From Pseudomonas graminis (GTDB lineage Bacteria; Pseudomonadota; Gammaproteobacteria; Pseudomonadales; Pseudomonadaceae): a stretch of DNA of 64,000 nt. Made by a program: the position numbers and the translations under genes. This document shows positions 44,570 through 54,220 of this stretch, one piece after another. The notes under the pieces were generated by a model, which saw only the letters and a list, made by a program, of their open reading frames with translations, did no database searches and was not told the DNA's origin. The stretch lies in NCBI RefSeq assembly GCF_004364335.1, contig NZ_SOCR01000008.1:302471-366470 (forward strand). The letters are read 5' to 3'. Positions within the stretch are counted from its first letter, which is position 1. The number at the start of each line of letters is the position of its first letter.

Positions 44570-45700
44570 ATGGAACACGTACTCCCGCAAGCCTGGCTGA
44601 ACGCGCTGCCGTTGCCCTGGCTCAATACCCTCGTGGCCGCCGCCGTCGCGATTGGCATCGCGCTGTTGGGACGCTGGATTGCGCTGGTCTTGCTCCGACG
44701 CGTCTCGAAATCCTTCGTCTTCGCCCAGCAGCTCCTCCATCGCGCCGAACCGCCGACCTTGTGGCTGATCCCGCTGCTGGCCCTGCAAACCGTCTGGACC
44801 TCTGCCCCCGATGATCTGATGTTGATCAACGGCGTGCGGCATCTGAACGGCATGCTGGTGGTGGCCGGGTTCACCTGGCTGGCGCTGAGCTGCGTGAAGG
44901 CCATTGGCGAAGCGGTCGCGATCCGCAACCCGCTGGACATCGAAGACAACCTGCAAGCCCGCCGCATCCAGACGCAAGTGAGGGTGCTGGTGCGCTGCCT
45001 GAATGTGCTGGTGCTGTTGTTCGGTACCGGGCTGATTCTGATGAGCTTCCCGCCAGTGCGACAGATCGGCACGAGCCTGCTGGCATCGGCAGGGCTCGCA
45101 GGACTGGCCGCCGGTTTCGCGGCCAAGCCGGTGCTGGGCAACTTGATTGCAGGCCTGCAAATCGCGATATCTCAGCCGATTCGCCTGGACGACGTGGTAA
45201 TTGTTGAGGGCGAGTGGGGTCGCATTGAGGAGATCAGTGGCACGTACGTGGTGCTAAAGATCTGGGATGAGCGGCGGATGGTGATTCCGTTGCAGTACTT
45301 CATCGAGAAGCCCTTCCAGAACTGGACGCGCAGCACGTCGAGCCTGATTGGCTCAGTGTTTCTCTGGGTGGATTACGCGTTGCCACTGGAGGAGCTGCGC
45401 GAGGAAGCAGAGCGTATCTGCCAGGAAATCCCGCACCTGTGGGATGGCCGCGTCTGCGTGTTGCAGGTCACGGACACCACCGACAAAGCGATGCAGTTGC
45501 GGGTGTTGTTGAGCTCGGCGGATTCATCGCGCAGTTGGGACGCGCGATGCCACATGCGCGAGCGGCTGATCAGTTTCGTTGCCCGGCAGTATCCGCAGTG
45601 CCTGCCTCAGCTGCGAGCGGAGATGTCTTCGCGCACCGTGCAGCCGGAGCGCGAAGGCCATGAAGCACCCACGGAAATCGCGCGCCAGCCGCCAGTCTGA
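44570..45700 (+). CDS. Small-conductance mechanosensitive channel (MscS family)
   Basis: A 376-residue membrane protein. Four hydrophobic segments precede the pore helix region ASAGLAGLAAGFAAKPVLGN, and the MscS beta domain follows (QPIRLDDVVIVEGEWGRIEE, then RRMVIPLQYFIEKPFQNW). The C-terminal 130 residues form the mixed alpha/beta cage. The start is uncertain: ATG 44570 (MEHVLPQAW) is used, but GTG 44558 is in frame and neither has a strong ribosome site. It would release solutes on hypo-osmotic shock. Confidence 0.85.
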   Translation: MEHVLPQAWLNALPLPWLNTLVAAAVAIGIALLGRWIALVLLRRVSKSFVFAQQLLHRAEPPTLWLIPLLALQTVWTSAPDDLMLINGVRHLNGMLVVAGFTWLALSCVKAIGEAVAIRNPLDIEDNLQARRIQTQVRVLVRCLNVLVLLFGTGLILMSFPPVRQIGTSLLASAGLAGLAAGFAAKPVLGNLIAGLQIAISQPIRLDDVVIVEGEWGRIEEISGTYVVLKIWDERRMVIPLQYFIEKPFQNWTRSTSSLIGSVFLWVDYALPLEELREEAERICQEIPHLWDGRVCVLQVTDTTDKAMQLRVLLSSADSSRSWDARCHMRERLISFVARQYPQCLPQLRAEMSSRTVQPEREGHEAPTEIARQPPV

Positions 45701-45750
45701 AGACAGGTAAAAGTAAGTTGCCTGGCCACCCAAAGGGTGGCCGGCAAGAC

Positions 45751-47238
45751 TTATTGACCGCCGTTCAGCATCACAAACTTGCCCATCATCGCTGCGGCAA
45801 ATTGTTGCCCCGACATTTTCACGCCGTTGAAGTCCACCACGTCATTGGCGTAATGCAGGCTGGACACGATGTTGTCGCCATCGACCTTGCCCATTTGCAA
45901 CATGACCGCCATGCCGCCCACCGAATCCGCTGCGCCCTGCGCCTGCTGCGCGATGGCGGCGGGGTCAGTCAGACCGGCAGACTTGGCGCGCAGTGCGGCC
46001 AGATCCTTGATCATCGGCTTGGAGAGCACCAGCTTGGCGTCCAGCTGAGTCAGCAACTGTTTAAGCAATTCCGCGCCCGGCTGATCGAGCGCCGAAGGGT
46101 TGCCCAAGTCCATCGACAGGTTGAACTGGCTCTCGCCGCTGGCTGTTTTGAGCGAAAGCTTTTCCAGCTCGATGTGCGGCTTGGCGCTCAGCAGCTTGCT
46201 GACTTCGGCCTGGACCAGCGCCTGATCAGCCGGGCTCAAATGTGGCGTGTAGGATTCACCCATCGCGGCGGCGGCCTGGGCTTGAGGCTGCACTTTCTCC
46301 TGATAGATCTTCATCAGCGCCTGGGTCGAAGCAATATCGAAATTGCCGAACTTCCAGAGCATCTGCATGGCGCCAATGTCGCTGCCGTTGAAGCTGATGT
46401 TGCCGATGTCGTAGCTCACCTGCGCGTTTAGGTTGCCTTCCACTTCCTGCATCAGGCTGGTGTTGACGAAGTCCTTGAGCTGAATGGCCGGCTGGCCCGC
46501 CGCCTGGAACGTGGCCGTGGCGATTTTCGCGTCGGTATGGCCCAGGTAGAAACCCGATTTGCCCTTAGTGCCACCCGTGTTGAAGGTGAAATCCTTGAGC
46601 GTCAGGTGCACCGGGCCTTCTTCGGAGGTGGCGGTGACGTCGACGCTGCCCAGCACACCGTTGGCCTCAAGCTTCTGACCATCACCCGAGCCCGAGGCAT
46701 TCAGGGTGAAGCCGGAAAACTTGAACGCGCCGGTCTGATCGGTGAATTCAAACGGCAGCAAATCCACCCGGCCCAATGCCGCGCGGTCGTAGCCCATGCT
46801 GAAGTGGCCGGTCAGCGGCGGCTGGCCGTTGGTCATGGCAAACCATTTTTCGGAGAAGGCGTTCTTCTCGATCTGCACGTTGCTGGCGGCCATTACCGGC
46901 AGCAATTGCAGCGATTTTACGCGGCTCCACGGCAACGGGCCGTGCTCGATGTTGTCGACAAACAGCAGCTCGACCGGCTTGCCCTCATTGAATTGAGGGT
47001 CCTGGATATTCAGCTTGTAGTGCGCGGTGCTGGTGAATAAGTGGCGGTCCAGGGACAGGAGCTCAACACTCGCCTTGCCTTCATGCCCGACGAACGCGGC
47101 TTGAAGCTGCTGATTGCCTTGCTGGATGGCGTCGCTGAGTGCGCCTTCCAGCCTTTTACCGGTGTACCAGGCGCCAGCGGTGACGAGGACGCCCGCAACT
47201 ACAATGACGCCTACGGCGATGTTGACTGATTTTTTCAT
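45751..47238 (-). CDS. YdgA-family DUF945 protein
   Basis: A 495-residue protein with one N-terminal membrane helix (INIAVGVIVVAGVLVTAGAW-like) and a long periplasmic beta-rich region containing AsmA-like short repeats (FNLSMDLGNPSAL, VSYDIGNISFNG). The start is ATG 47238 (MKKSVNIAVGV); the longer open frame upstream has no signal anchor. E. coli YdgA is a dimeric inner-membrane protein of unknown function; a swarming role has been suggested in related bacteria. No operon partner is evident. Confidence 0.82.
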   Translation of the reverse strand: MKKSVNIAVGVIVVAGVLVTAGAWYTGKRLEGALSDAIQQGNQQLQAAFVGHEGKASVELLSLDRHLFTSTAHYKLNIQDPQFNEGKPVELLFVDNIEHGPLPWSRVKSLQLLPVMAASNVQIEKNAFSEKWFAMTNGQPPLTGHFSMGYDRAALGRVDLLPFEFTDQTGAFKFSGFTLNASGSGDGQKLEANGVLGSVDVTATSEEGPVHLTLKDFTFNTGGTKGKSGFYLGHTDAKIATATFQAAGQPAIQLKDFVNTSLMQEVEGNLNAQVSYDIGNISFNGSDIGAMQMLWKFGNFDIASTQALMKIYQEKVQPQAQAAAAMGESYTPHLSPADQALVQAEVSKLLSAKPHIELEKLSLKTASGESQFNLSMDLGNPSALDQPGAELLKQLLTQLDAKLVLSKPMIKDLAALRAKSAGLTDPAAIAQQAQGAADSVGGMAVMLQMGKVDGDNIVSSLHYANDVVDFNGVKMSGQQFAAAMMGKFVMLNGGQ

Positions 47239-47453
47239 GTGTCGACTCGAAGATGTCCGTTCTTGAAGAGAGGTCTTGCCTTCCTTGACCCCGGAGGGTT
47301 TCGGCGCCACACAGAGCGGCCGTGCAGCACCTTGCGCTGCCGAGAGCCCGGCGAGATTAGCACTTGGCGAGAACGTTTTGCAGCCGTTGCGCCTAGCCAC
47401 GACGTTCGCCGAAGCGTTAGGCTGGACGCCAATTTGCTAACGGGATCGATGAG

Positions 47454-48146
47454 ATGAGCGAAGTGCAAAAGCCCAAGGGTCCGGTCAAAGCGGTGATCTT
47501 CGACATGGACGGCCTGCTGCTGGACACCGAAGGCATCTACACCGAAGTGACCGACACCATCGCCAAGTGGCACGGCAAGACGTTCGACTGGGCTGTGAAG
47601 CAGCATTCCATTGGCCGCGGCTCGCAGGATTTCGCCGAGTACGTGATCAGCGCGCTCGAGCTGCCGATGTCTCCCGAGGAGTTCCTGACCGTTCGCCAGC
47701 CGATGCTGGACGAGCGCTTCCCCCACGCCGTGCCGATGCGTGGCGCCGAGGCACTGGTGCGTCACCTCGCCGAGCACAACATCCCGATTGCGGTGGGCAC
47801 CAGTTCTTCCCTTCACTATTTCCACGCGAAGACGAGCAATCACCGCGCCTGGTTTGAACTGTTCAAAGACGTGGTGACAGCGGATCACGCTGAGGTCACG
47901 GCGGCCAAGCCTGCGCCGGATATCTTCCTGGCTGCAGCGCGCCACCTGGGCGTGGACCCGAAGGACTGTCTGGTGTTTGAAGACTCGCCTTTCGGCATCA
48001 CTGCTGCCAAGACCGCGGGGATGTATGCCGTGGCCGTGCCGGACTCGCACATGCCGATCGAGCAGTACGCGCATGCCGACCTGATATTGGGTTCGCTGAC
48101 CGAGTTTCCGCTGGAGGATTGGGGTTTGCCGGGCTTTAGCAGCTGA
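47454..48146 (+). CDS. HAD-superfamily phosphatase (subfamily IA)
   Basis: A 230-residue hydrolase. Motif I is AVIFDMDGLLLDTEG, motif II GTSSS, motif III the lysine in AKPAPDIFLAAA, and motif IV FEDSPFGI. The helical cap after motif I is of the beta-phosphoglucomutase/GS1 type, and its closest relatives are pseudouridine-5'-phosphatase-like. Substrate is not determinable. It is divergent from the DUF945 gene. Confidence 0.85.
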   Translation: MSEVQKPKGPVKAVIFDMDGLLLDTEGIYTEVTDTIAKWHGKTFDWAVKQHSIGRGSQDFAEYVISALELPMSPEEFLTVRQPMLDERFPHAVPMRGAEALVRHLAEHNIPIAVGTSSSLHYFHAKTSNHRAWFELFKDVVTADHAEVTAAKPAPDIFLAAARHLGVDPKDCLVFEDSPFGITAAKTAGMYAVAVPDSHMPIEQYAHADLILGSLTEFPLEDWGLPGFSS

Positions 48147-48289
48147 TTATCTGCGCATGCGGAGGCGCGCTTGGCCTAGATTCTTGGAGGGGAAAGATCG
48201 AGGCCATGCGTTCGCGCTGAAAATTCCTACCGGGCACATCCGTTCAGACGGGCATATTGATCGATTGCATCAACGCTATTGTTCGCCCC

Positions 48290-48613
48290 ATGAATCAAGT
48301 CAGACATTACCTCAGCGCAAACGGCGACGATCTTTATCTGCAATGGTTTGATGAGCTCAAAGACCGATCCGCGAAAGCCAGAATCACCACGCGCATCAAC
48401 CGGGTAGCTGCAGGCGCATTGGGCGACTGCAAGCCTGTTGGAAGTGGCGTGTGGGAATTGCGGGTCGATCCCGGACCGGGTTATAGGGTTTACTACGCCC
48501 AGGCAGGTAAGCAGCTAATCTTGCTGCTTCTGGGAGGCGATAAGCGCCACCAGCGATCTGACATTGTTAAAGCCATTGATTGCTGGCACGACTATCAGCG
48601 GAGAAGGCCATGA
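48290..48613 (+). CDS. RelE/HigB-type toxin (phage-derived Gp49-like)
   Basis: A 107-residue protein (MNQVRHYLSANGDDLYLQWF...) with the family pattern of a compact RelE fold: RINRVAAGALGDCKPVGSGV, WELRVDPGPGYRVYYAQ and ILLLLGGDKRHQ. Such toxins are ribosome-associated mRNA endonucleases. The antitoxin gene overlaps its stop, with toxin first as in higBA systems. Confidence 0.85.
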   Translation: MNQVRHYLSANGDDLYLQWFDELKDRSAKARITTRINRVAAGALGDCKPVGSGVWELRVDPGPGYRVYYAQAGKQLILLLLGGDKRHQRSDIVKAIDCWHDYQRRRP

Positions 48614-48912
48614 CGAGCTCACGTGATCACGACGAAACAGTCATTGCGATGATTCGGGACGACCCCGCATTCGCAGCAGAGTATTTGCGAATTGCATTTG
48701 AAGAATTGGACGAAGAAGGCGGCGATGCTGGCTTTCTTGCGGCGTTGAGACATGTTGTCGAAGCTCGAGGCGGGATAGCATTCATAGCAGAGAAAGCCGG
48801 AATACCCCATGAGAGCCTTCGTCGAGCGCTATCCCCCAAAGGAAATCCCACGTTGAAAACCATGCGCCAAGTGGTACACGCCACCGGGCTCACGTTCGCG
48901 GCAATCGCGTGA
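48610..48912 (+). CDS. HigA-type antitoxin (putative addiction module antidote)
   Basis: A 100-residue protein with a C-terminal helix-turn-helix (GGIAFIAEKAGIPHESLRRA, then NPTLKTMRQVVHATGL), the pattern of antidote proteins paired with Gp49-like toxins. The N-terminal part (YLRIAFEELDEEGGDAGFLA) would cover the toxin. ATG 48610 overlaps the toxin stop. It should autorepress the pair. Confidence 0.85.
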   Translation: MTSSRDHDETVIAMIRDDPAFAAEYLRIAFEELDEEGGDAGFLAALRHVVEARGGIAFIAEKAGIPHESLRRALSPKGNPTLKTMRQVVHATGLTFAAIA

Positions 48913-48920
48913 AATTTACC

Positions 48921-49886
48921 CTACAGCCCCACCCTCAAATCCACCCCCAACGCCCGAGCGAATGCCTTGACCAGCGGGCTCCGTGGGGCGCTGTGTCTCA
49001 GGATGAGGTTGACGGGGGTTCGTAAAAAGATCAGATCGGGGCGCAGGGCGCGCAGTTGGCCGTCGCGGATCAGATGGCGCGTGTAGTGTTCGGGGAGAAA
49101 GCCAATGAAGCGGCCGGTCAGGATCATCATGGCGACCGCTTCGACCTGTGAGGCCGAGGCGCACTGGCTGTCGGAATTGACGAAGCTTGCCTTGTCACGA
49201 TGGATCGCATACCGATGATTCACGATGTCGAATGCCCGCAGGCTGTCGATGCTCAGGGCACTGTCATCCGCCTCGAACAGCGGATGCCCCACTGCGCAAT
49301 AGGCGTGAGAGGTCTCTTCGTACAACTCGAAATAATCGAACTCTTCCCGCCGCTGATACACCGGCACGATGCCAAGGCTTACGCGGCCTTCGACCATTGC
49401 ACGCTCGACTTCATCCAATTGGGACGCTTGCAGGCGCAGTCTGACTTTGGGCGCTTCATCGTGCATTAGTCTGAGTGCGGCAATGAGCGGCGAACTTTTA
49501 TCGGTCAGGGTGTTATCAATTACGCCGATACTCAAATCGCCAATCAACTCATTCTGCGCAGAACTAATCCGGTCGCGAAAACTGTCCACCGACGCGAATA
49601 ATTCGATAGCCGCCTGATAGACCAGCTTGCCTTCTTCGGTCAGATGAAACCCTTCCCGGCCTCGCGTGCAAAGGCGCATGCCGATACGAATTTCAAGGTC
49701 CGAAATCTGCTTGCTGATGGCGGCAAGGCCCACATTCAGCTCGTTCTGGGCGGCGCTGAAGCCACCCGCCTCCACCACGGCCTGAAACACCCGCAACAGC
49801 TTGAAGTCCATTCCGCTGAGAGTAAGAGGGGGGCGAACTCCCGGTTTAGGCGGCACGTTTCCAGAATTGGAAAGTGGAGTTTCCAT
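48921..49886 (-). CDS. LysR-family transcriptional regulator
   Basis: A regulator of 321 residues from the first ATG or about 296 from the internal ATG at 49811 (MDFKLLRVFQAVVEAGG), which is the usual LysR opening. The helix-turn-helix is FSAAQNELNVGLAAISKQIS. The C-terminal effector domain is normal in length. It is divergent from the amino acid ABC genes, with about 300 bases between, so it probably controls them. Confidence 0.85.
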   Translation of the reverse strand: METPLSNSGNVPPKPGVRPPLTLSGMDFKLLRVFQAVVEAGGFSAAQNELNVGLAAISKQISDLEIRIGMRLCTRGREGFHLTEEGKLVYQAAIELFASVDSFRDRISSAQNELIGDLSIGVIDNTLTDKSSPLIAALRLMHDEAPKVRLRLQASQLDEVERAMVEGRVSLGIVPVYQRREEFDYFELYEETSHAYCAVGHPLFEADDSALSIDSLRAFDIVNHRYAIHRDKASFVNSDSQCASASQVEAVAMMILTGRFIGFLPEHYTRHLIRDGQLRALRPDLIFLRTPVNLILRHSAPRSPLVKAFARALGVDLRVGL

Positions 49887-50190
49887 AATGTTTATTGACC
49901 TCGCCTATTGGATTCAACAGGCTCTGACTCACAACAAAAACGTGCCCGGTTGATAATAATGAACACAGATAAACCTGATTGGCAACCGCGCACGCCCTAG
50001 TCCGCTACATAGGCCAAAAGCGGATCCAACTTCAATTAACCTGACACTTTGATCAGGACTTTCAATTCGTAACTGCCTTCTATCCAGGACGATTCCATGT
50101 TGTAACGACGGGCCTACGTCGTGGCCCGGAGACTGGATAGGGTTGACCAGATCAGGCAGGCGCGGTCTGCACACAGCTTCGGAGAGACAC
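49887..50190. promoter_or_regulatory. Divergent promoter region of LysR regulator and ABC importer
   Basis: About 304 bases between divergent starts, where a LysR protein would bind. It holds an imperfect dyad CGACGGGCCTACGTCGTGGC at about 50107-50126. I cannot assign promoter elements with confidence. Confidence 0.4.
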
Positions 50191-51069
50191 ATGAATCAGA
50201 ATCAGGCGGAGCAGCTGCAAGCCGAGCGAAGGAAGACGGAAAACGCGTTCGATATCACCCAGTACGAACACGTCCCACGCCGCTACTACGGGCGCATTTT
50301 CTTCGCGACCCTCATCATCGTCGCCTTGGGCAGCCTGGCTCGCGCGTTTGCCAACGGGCAGATCGAGTGGAGTTACATCGGCCAGTTCCTGACCTCCGAA
50401 GCCATTCTGTGGGGGCTGCTGAACACCATCATCATGTCGATTCTGGCGATGGTTCTCGGGGTAGTCATCGGTGTGGTCACGGCCATCATGCGCATGTCGG
50501 CAAATCCGATTTTGCGGTACGTCGCGATCACCTACACCTGGCTGTTTCGTGGCACTCCGCTGATTCTGCAGTTGCTGCTGTGGTTTAACCTGGCGCTTAT
50601 CTTTCCGGCCATCGGTATTCCCGGCGTGTTCGAGATCGACACGGTCAGCCTGATGACGCCTTTCGTCGCCGCGTTGCTGGGTCTGAGCATCAATCAGGGC
50701 GCGTACACCGCTGAGGTCGTGCGCGCGGGTTTGTTGTCCGTGGACACCGGTCAGTACGAAGCCGCCAAGTCCATCGGCATGCCGCGCCTGCAGGCACTGC
50801 GTCGGGTGATTCTGCCCCAGGCCATGCGCGTGATCATCCCGCCGGTCGGTAACGAATTCATCGGCATGGTGAAGATGACCAGCCTTGCCAGCGTCATCCA
50901 GTATTCCGAATTGCTGCACAACGCGCAGAACATCTACTACGCCAATGCCCGGGTCATGGAGCTGCTGATCGTCGCGGGGATCTGGTACCTGGCGGTGGTG
51001 ACGGTCCTGTCGTTCGGCCAAAGCCGGCTGGAGCTGCGTTTTGCCCGCGGCGCCGGCAAGCGTTCGTAA
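50191..51069 (+). CDS. Polar amino acid ABC transporter permease
   Basis: A 292-residue HisM/GlnP-type permease with five or more membrane helices. It has the EAA loop EAAKSIGMPRLQALRRVILP and the family motif FRGTPLILQLLLWFN. The start ATG 50191 (MNQNQAEQLQ) has GGAGAG upstream. A single permease gene suggests a homodimeric channel. It is first in a run with the ATPase, binding protein and MFS genes. Confidence 0.92.
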   Translation: MNQNQAEQLQAERRKTENAFDITQYEHVPRRYYGRIFFATLIIVALGSLARAFANGQIEWSYIGQFLTSEAILWGLLNTIIMSILAMVLGVVIGVVTAIMRMSANPILRYVAITYTWLFRGTPLILQLLLWFNLALIFPAIGIPGVFEIDTVSLMTPFVAALLGLSINQGAYTAEVVRAGLLSVDTGQYEAAKSIGMPRLQALRRVILPQAMRVIIPPVGNEFIGMVKMTSLASVIQYSELLHNAQNIYYANARVMELLIVAGIWYLAVVTVLSFGQSRLELRFARGAGKRS

Positions 51070-51090
51070 GTCAGGCCCAGGAGAATCAGC

Positions 51091-51855
51091 ATGAGAAACA
51101 TCGTCAAAGCCGTCGGCCTGAACAAATACTACGACCAGTTCCACGCCCTCAAAGACGTGAGCATTGAAGTCGAACAAGGCGAAGTCCTGTGCATCATCGG
51201 GCCCTCGGGCTCGGGCAAGAGCACGCTGCTGCGGTGTGTCAATCAGCTCGAAAAAATCGACAAGGGCGGTTTGTGGGTCGACGGCGAACTGGTGGGCTAC
51301 CGCATCGTCGGTACTAAATTGCACGAACTGACGGACGCTCAGATCGCCCGGCAGCGTTTGAGCACCGGCATGGTGTTTCAGCGCTTCAATCTCTTCCCGC
51401 ACATGACCGCCTTGCAAAACGTGATCGAAGGCCCGATTCAGGTGCTCAAACGCTCGCCCAAAGAAGCCACCGAAGAAGCCACCGAGTTACTGGCCCGCGT
51501 CGGGCTGGCGGACAAGCGCCACTCCTACCCCGTCGAGCTCTCCGGCGGCCAGCAACAGCGTGTCGCGATCGCTCGCGCGCTAGCGATGCGGCCCAAACTG
51601 ATGCTGTTCGACGAACCCACTTCCGCCCTCGATCCGGAGTTGGTGGGCGAAGTGTTGTCGGTCATGCGTGACCTGGCGCACAGCGGCATGACCATGATCG
51701 TTGTGACACACGAGCTGGGCTTTGCCCGCGAAGTTTCCAACCGGATGGTGTTCATGGACGGCGGCCAGATTGTGGAGGCCGGCACCCCGGAAGACATTCT
51801 AATAAGCCCACAAAACCCAAGAACCCAAAGCTTCATTTCTGCCGTTCGCACTTAA
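51091..51855 (+). CDS. Polar amino acid ABC transporter ATP-binding protein
   Basis: A 254-residue GlnQ/HisP-type ATPase: Walker A GPSGSGKST, signature LSGGQQQR, Walker B LMLFDEPTSALDPE, H-loop VTHELGFA. CAGGAGAA lies before ATG 51091. It follows the permease gene by 21 bases. Confidence 0.94.
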   Translation: MRNIVKAVGLNKYYDQFHALKDVSIEVEQGEVLCIIGPSGSGKSTLLRCVNQLEKIDKGGLWVDGELVGYRIVGTKLHELTDAQIARQRLSTGMVFQRFNLFPHMTALQNVIEGPIQVLKRSPKEATEEATELLARVGLADKRHSYPVELSGGQQQRVAIARALAMRPKLMLFDEPTSALDPELVGEVLSVMRDLAHSGMTMIVVTHELGFAREVSNRMVFMDGGQIVEAGTPEDILISPQNPRTQSFISAVRT

Positions 51856-51877
51856 ACCAGAACAAACGAGAACGACC

Positions 51878-52699
51878 ATGAAAAAGATCCTCATCCCCAG
51901 TGTGCTCGCCGGCCTGATGGCGTCCGCGTCGGTGTTCGCCGCGCTGCCCGCCAGCCTCAAGGAAAAGGGCGAGATCACCGCCGCCATTGTGCCGAATTAC
52001 CCGCCGATGGATTTCAAAGACACGAGCACCAACACACTGACGGGGCTGGACGTGGATCTCGGCAACGCCTTGGCCGAGCGTCTGGGCGTCAAGATCAAAT
52101 GGCAGGAGACCGCCTTCGAGCAAATGGTCAGCGGCCTGGTGACCAAACGCTTCGATATCATTCTGTCGGGCATGACTGACACGGTCGAGCGGCAGAAGTC
52201 GGTGACGTTCATCGACTACTTCGCCAGCGGACCGCAGCTGTACACGCTGACCAAAAACGCTGATCTGAATGAGCCTGCCGATCTGTGCGGCAAGAAAGTC
52301 GGCACCAGCCGGCGCACCACCTGGCCGGCGGAAATTGCTGGCTGGAGCAAGGAAAACTGCGAAGCGAAAGGCAAGCCGGCGATCATCGTCAGCGGCTCGG
52401 AAGGCTCGGCCGACGCTCGCGCGCAGCTACGTCAGGGCCGGCTCGACGCCGCGATGCAGGGCAGCGAAACCATCCCATACCTGATGTCCCAGGAGAAAGA
52501 CACCTACAAGCCCCTCGGCCTGGCAATCTCCAAACAGTTCACCGGCCTGGGCGTCAGCAAGTCCAACCCTGAACTGGCGGCGGCCGTTGCTGAAGCGATG
52601 CAGGCCATGGTCGACGACGGTACCTATGGCAAGATCCTCAAAAAGTGGGAGCTGGAGCAGGGTGCGGTGGCCAAGGTCGGAATGAATCAGGGGAAGTAA
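51878..52699 (+). CDS. Polar amino acid ABC transporter substrate-binding protein
   Basis: A 273-residue periplasmic protein. The signal peptide MKKILIPSVLAGLMASASVF is followed by ALPASLKEKGEITAAIVPNY. Family features are PPMDFKDTSTNTLTGLDVDL and FDIILSGMTDTVERQKSVTF. A disulphide is possible between Cys in ADLCGKK and ENCEAK. The ligand is not determinable. Confidence 0.92.
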   Translation: MKKILIPSVLAGLMASASVFAALPASLKEKGEITAAIVPNYPPMDFKDTSTNTLTGLDVDLGNALAERLGVKIKWQETAFEQMVSGLVTKRFDIILSGMTDTVERQKSVTFIDYFASGPQLYTLTKNADLNEPADLCGKKVGTSRRTTWPAEIAGWSKENCEAKGKPAIIVSGSEGSADARAQLRQGRLDAAMQGSETIPYLMSQEKDTYKPLGLAISKQFTGLGVSKSNPELAAAVAEAMQAMVDDGTYGKILKKWELEQGAVAKVGMNQGK

Positions 52700-52742
52700 A
52701 CGGCTACGCGACGTACCACGGACGAACAATAAGCATGGATTT

Positions 52743-52834
52743 CTGTAGGAGCGCGTTTGCCCGCGATTGAAGTGTGTCAGCCCCTGACTCGATATCAGGC
52801 ATGACGCATTCGCGGGCAAGCGCCCTCCTACACA
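52743..52834. repeat. REPIN between the binding-protein and MFS genes
   Basis: Inverted ends CTGTAGGAGCGCGTTTGCCC and GGGCAAGCGCCCTCCTACAC, each with one deviation from the REPIN at 18863, so this copy is slightly decayed. It follows the binding-protein gene directly, as in the sulfate operon. Confidence 0.8.
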
Positions 52835-52863
52835 AGGAAGCGCTGACATAAAGGAGACCCAGA

Positions 52864-54048
52864 GTGCCCGCCTACTCACTCGTCATCCGCCGCTTGATGA
52901 TCTGCTCGCTGACCATCGTCATGAGCAGGGCGATGACCAGCCCGTTACTGTCACTGTTCCTGAGCACAAGATTGGGGCTCAACCAGCAAGACGTCGGGCT
53001 GTTGATGGGCCTTGCGGTGTTCATCGCCACATTGCTGGGGCTTTACGGTGGCTACGTCATCGACCGGCTGGAAAAGCGCAAATTGCTGATCCTGGCGATG
53101 CTGTCCAGCGCCGTCGGCTTCGCGCTGCTGACCTTCGCCCACAACATCTATCTGACGACCCTCACGCTGGTGATCACTGAGACGGCCTCGGCGCTGTTTC
53201 TGATCGGCTCCAAAGCAATCATCAGCGAAAACCTGCCCATCGGGCAGCGTGCGAAGGTCTTCTCGCTGCGCTACACCCTCACCAATATCGGCTACGCCAC
53301 AGGCCCGATGCTGGGCGTGGTCATTGCCGGGCACTTGCCACTGGCGCCGTTTTTAATCGCCAGCGGCATCGCGTTCTGCAGTGTTTTTCTGATGCTCGGC
53401 ATACCGCGCACAGTCGCAGATACCGAACACCCACCGCGCAGCTTTCTCGACACCCTGGTCACGCTGAAAAATGACCGCACGCTGATTCTGTTCACGGGCG
53501 GCAGCTTGCTCAGCACCATCGTGCATGGCCGGTATACGTTGTACCTGTCGCAGTTTCTGTTGGTCACGCACTCGGCGGAACAGGCGTTGAACATCCTGTC
53601 AGCCGTACTGGCCTGCAATGCGGTAACGGTCATTTTGATGCAGTACCAGATCGGCCGTTTTCTCAAGCGCGAGCAGTTGCCGTACTGGATTTGCCTCGGC
53701 ACTGCATTGTTCGCGATAGGGCTCACAGGCTTCAGTTTCGCCCACACGACACTGGCCTGGTGCGTCGCGATGTTCGTCTTTACGCTGGGCGAGATGATCA
53801 TCTACCCCGCCGAATACCTGTTCGTCGACACCATCGCACCCGATCACCTTCGTGGCAGTTACTTGGGTGCGCAGAATCTGGCAGCTTTCGGCGGAGCGTT
53901 GAGCCCGGTGATCTGCGGCTACTTATTGATCAATTGCCCGGCGCCGACCATGTTTTATGTCCTGGCGTGCCTGACCGCCATGGGCGGCACATTGTGCTTT
54001 CTGGCCGGGCGACGGGCGAAGCTGACTCACGCTGACATCTCGCTCTGA
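52864..54048 (+). CDS. MFS transporter (DHA1-type exporter)
   Basis: A 394-residue protein with about 12 membrane helices. The motif between helices 2 and 3 is present as GGYVIDRLEKRKLLI and the start is GTG 52864 (VPAYSLVIRRL) with AAGGAG seven bases upstream. It resembles the MdtG/MdtH exporter group. Linkage to the amino acid importer suggests that it exports a related metabolite, but the REPIN between them may separate expression. Confidence 0.85.
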   Translation: MPAYSLVIRRLMICSLTIVMSRAMTSPLLSLFLSTRLGLNQQDVGLLMGLAVFIATLLGLYGGYVIDRLEKRKLLILAMLSSAVGFALLTFAHNIYLTTLTLVITETASALFLIGSKAIISENLPIGQRAKVFSLRYTLTNIGYATGPMLGVVIAGHLPLAPFLIASGIAFCSVFLMLGIPRTVADTEHPPRSFLDTLVTLKNDRTLILFTGGSLLSTIVHGRYTLYLSQFLLVTHSAEQALNILSAVLACNAVTVILMQYQIGRFLKREQLPYWICLGTALFAIGLTGFSFAHTTLAWCVAMFVFTLGEMIIYPAEYLFVDTIAPDHLRGSYLGAQNLAAFGGALSPVICGYLLINCPAPTMFYVLACLTAMGGTLCFLAGRRAKLTHADISL

Positions 54049-54220
54049 GCCCGCGCTCAGCCACACGCGGTTCCGTCATTTGTCACTTTTCAAAACCTGC
54101 TCAAACAGGTGAGTATGTCCGGCCTAGAGCTTTCGGTCTGATCGGCCTTCACGAGACGCCTTGCAAGCCTGTCCCAGACTGTCCTGATTTCCACTTCCCT
54201 GACGAAAAGGATATCGAGCA

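Noticed and set aside
50152..51417. 421-residue minus-strand open frame
   Set aside because: Antisense to the amino acid permease and ATPase genes; composition typical of a shadow frame.
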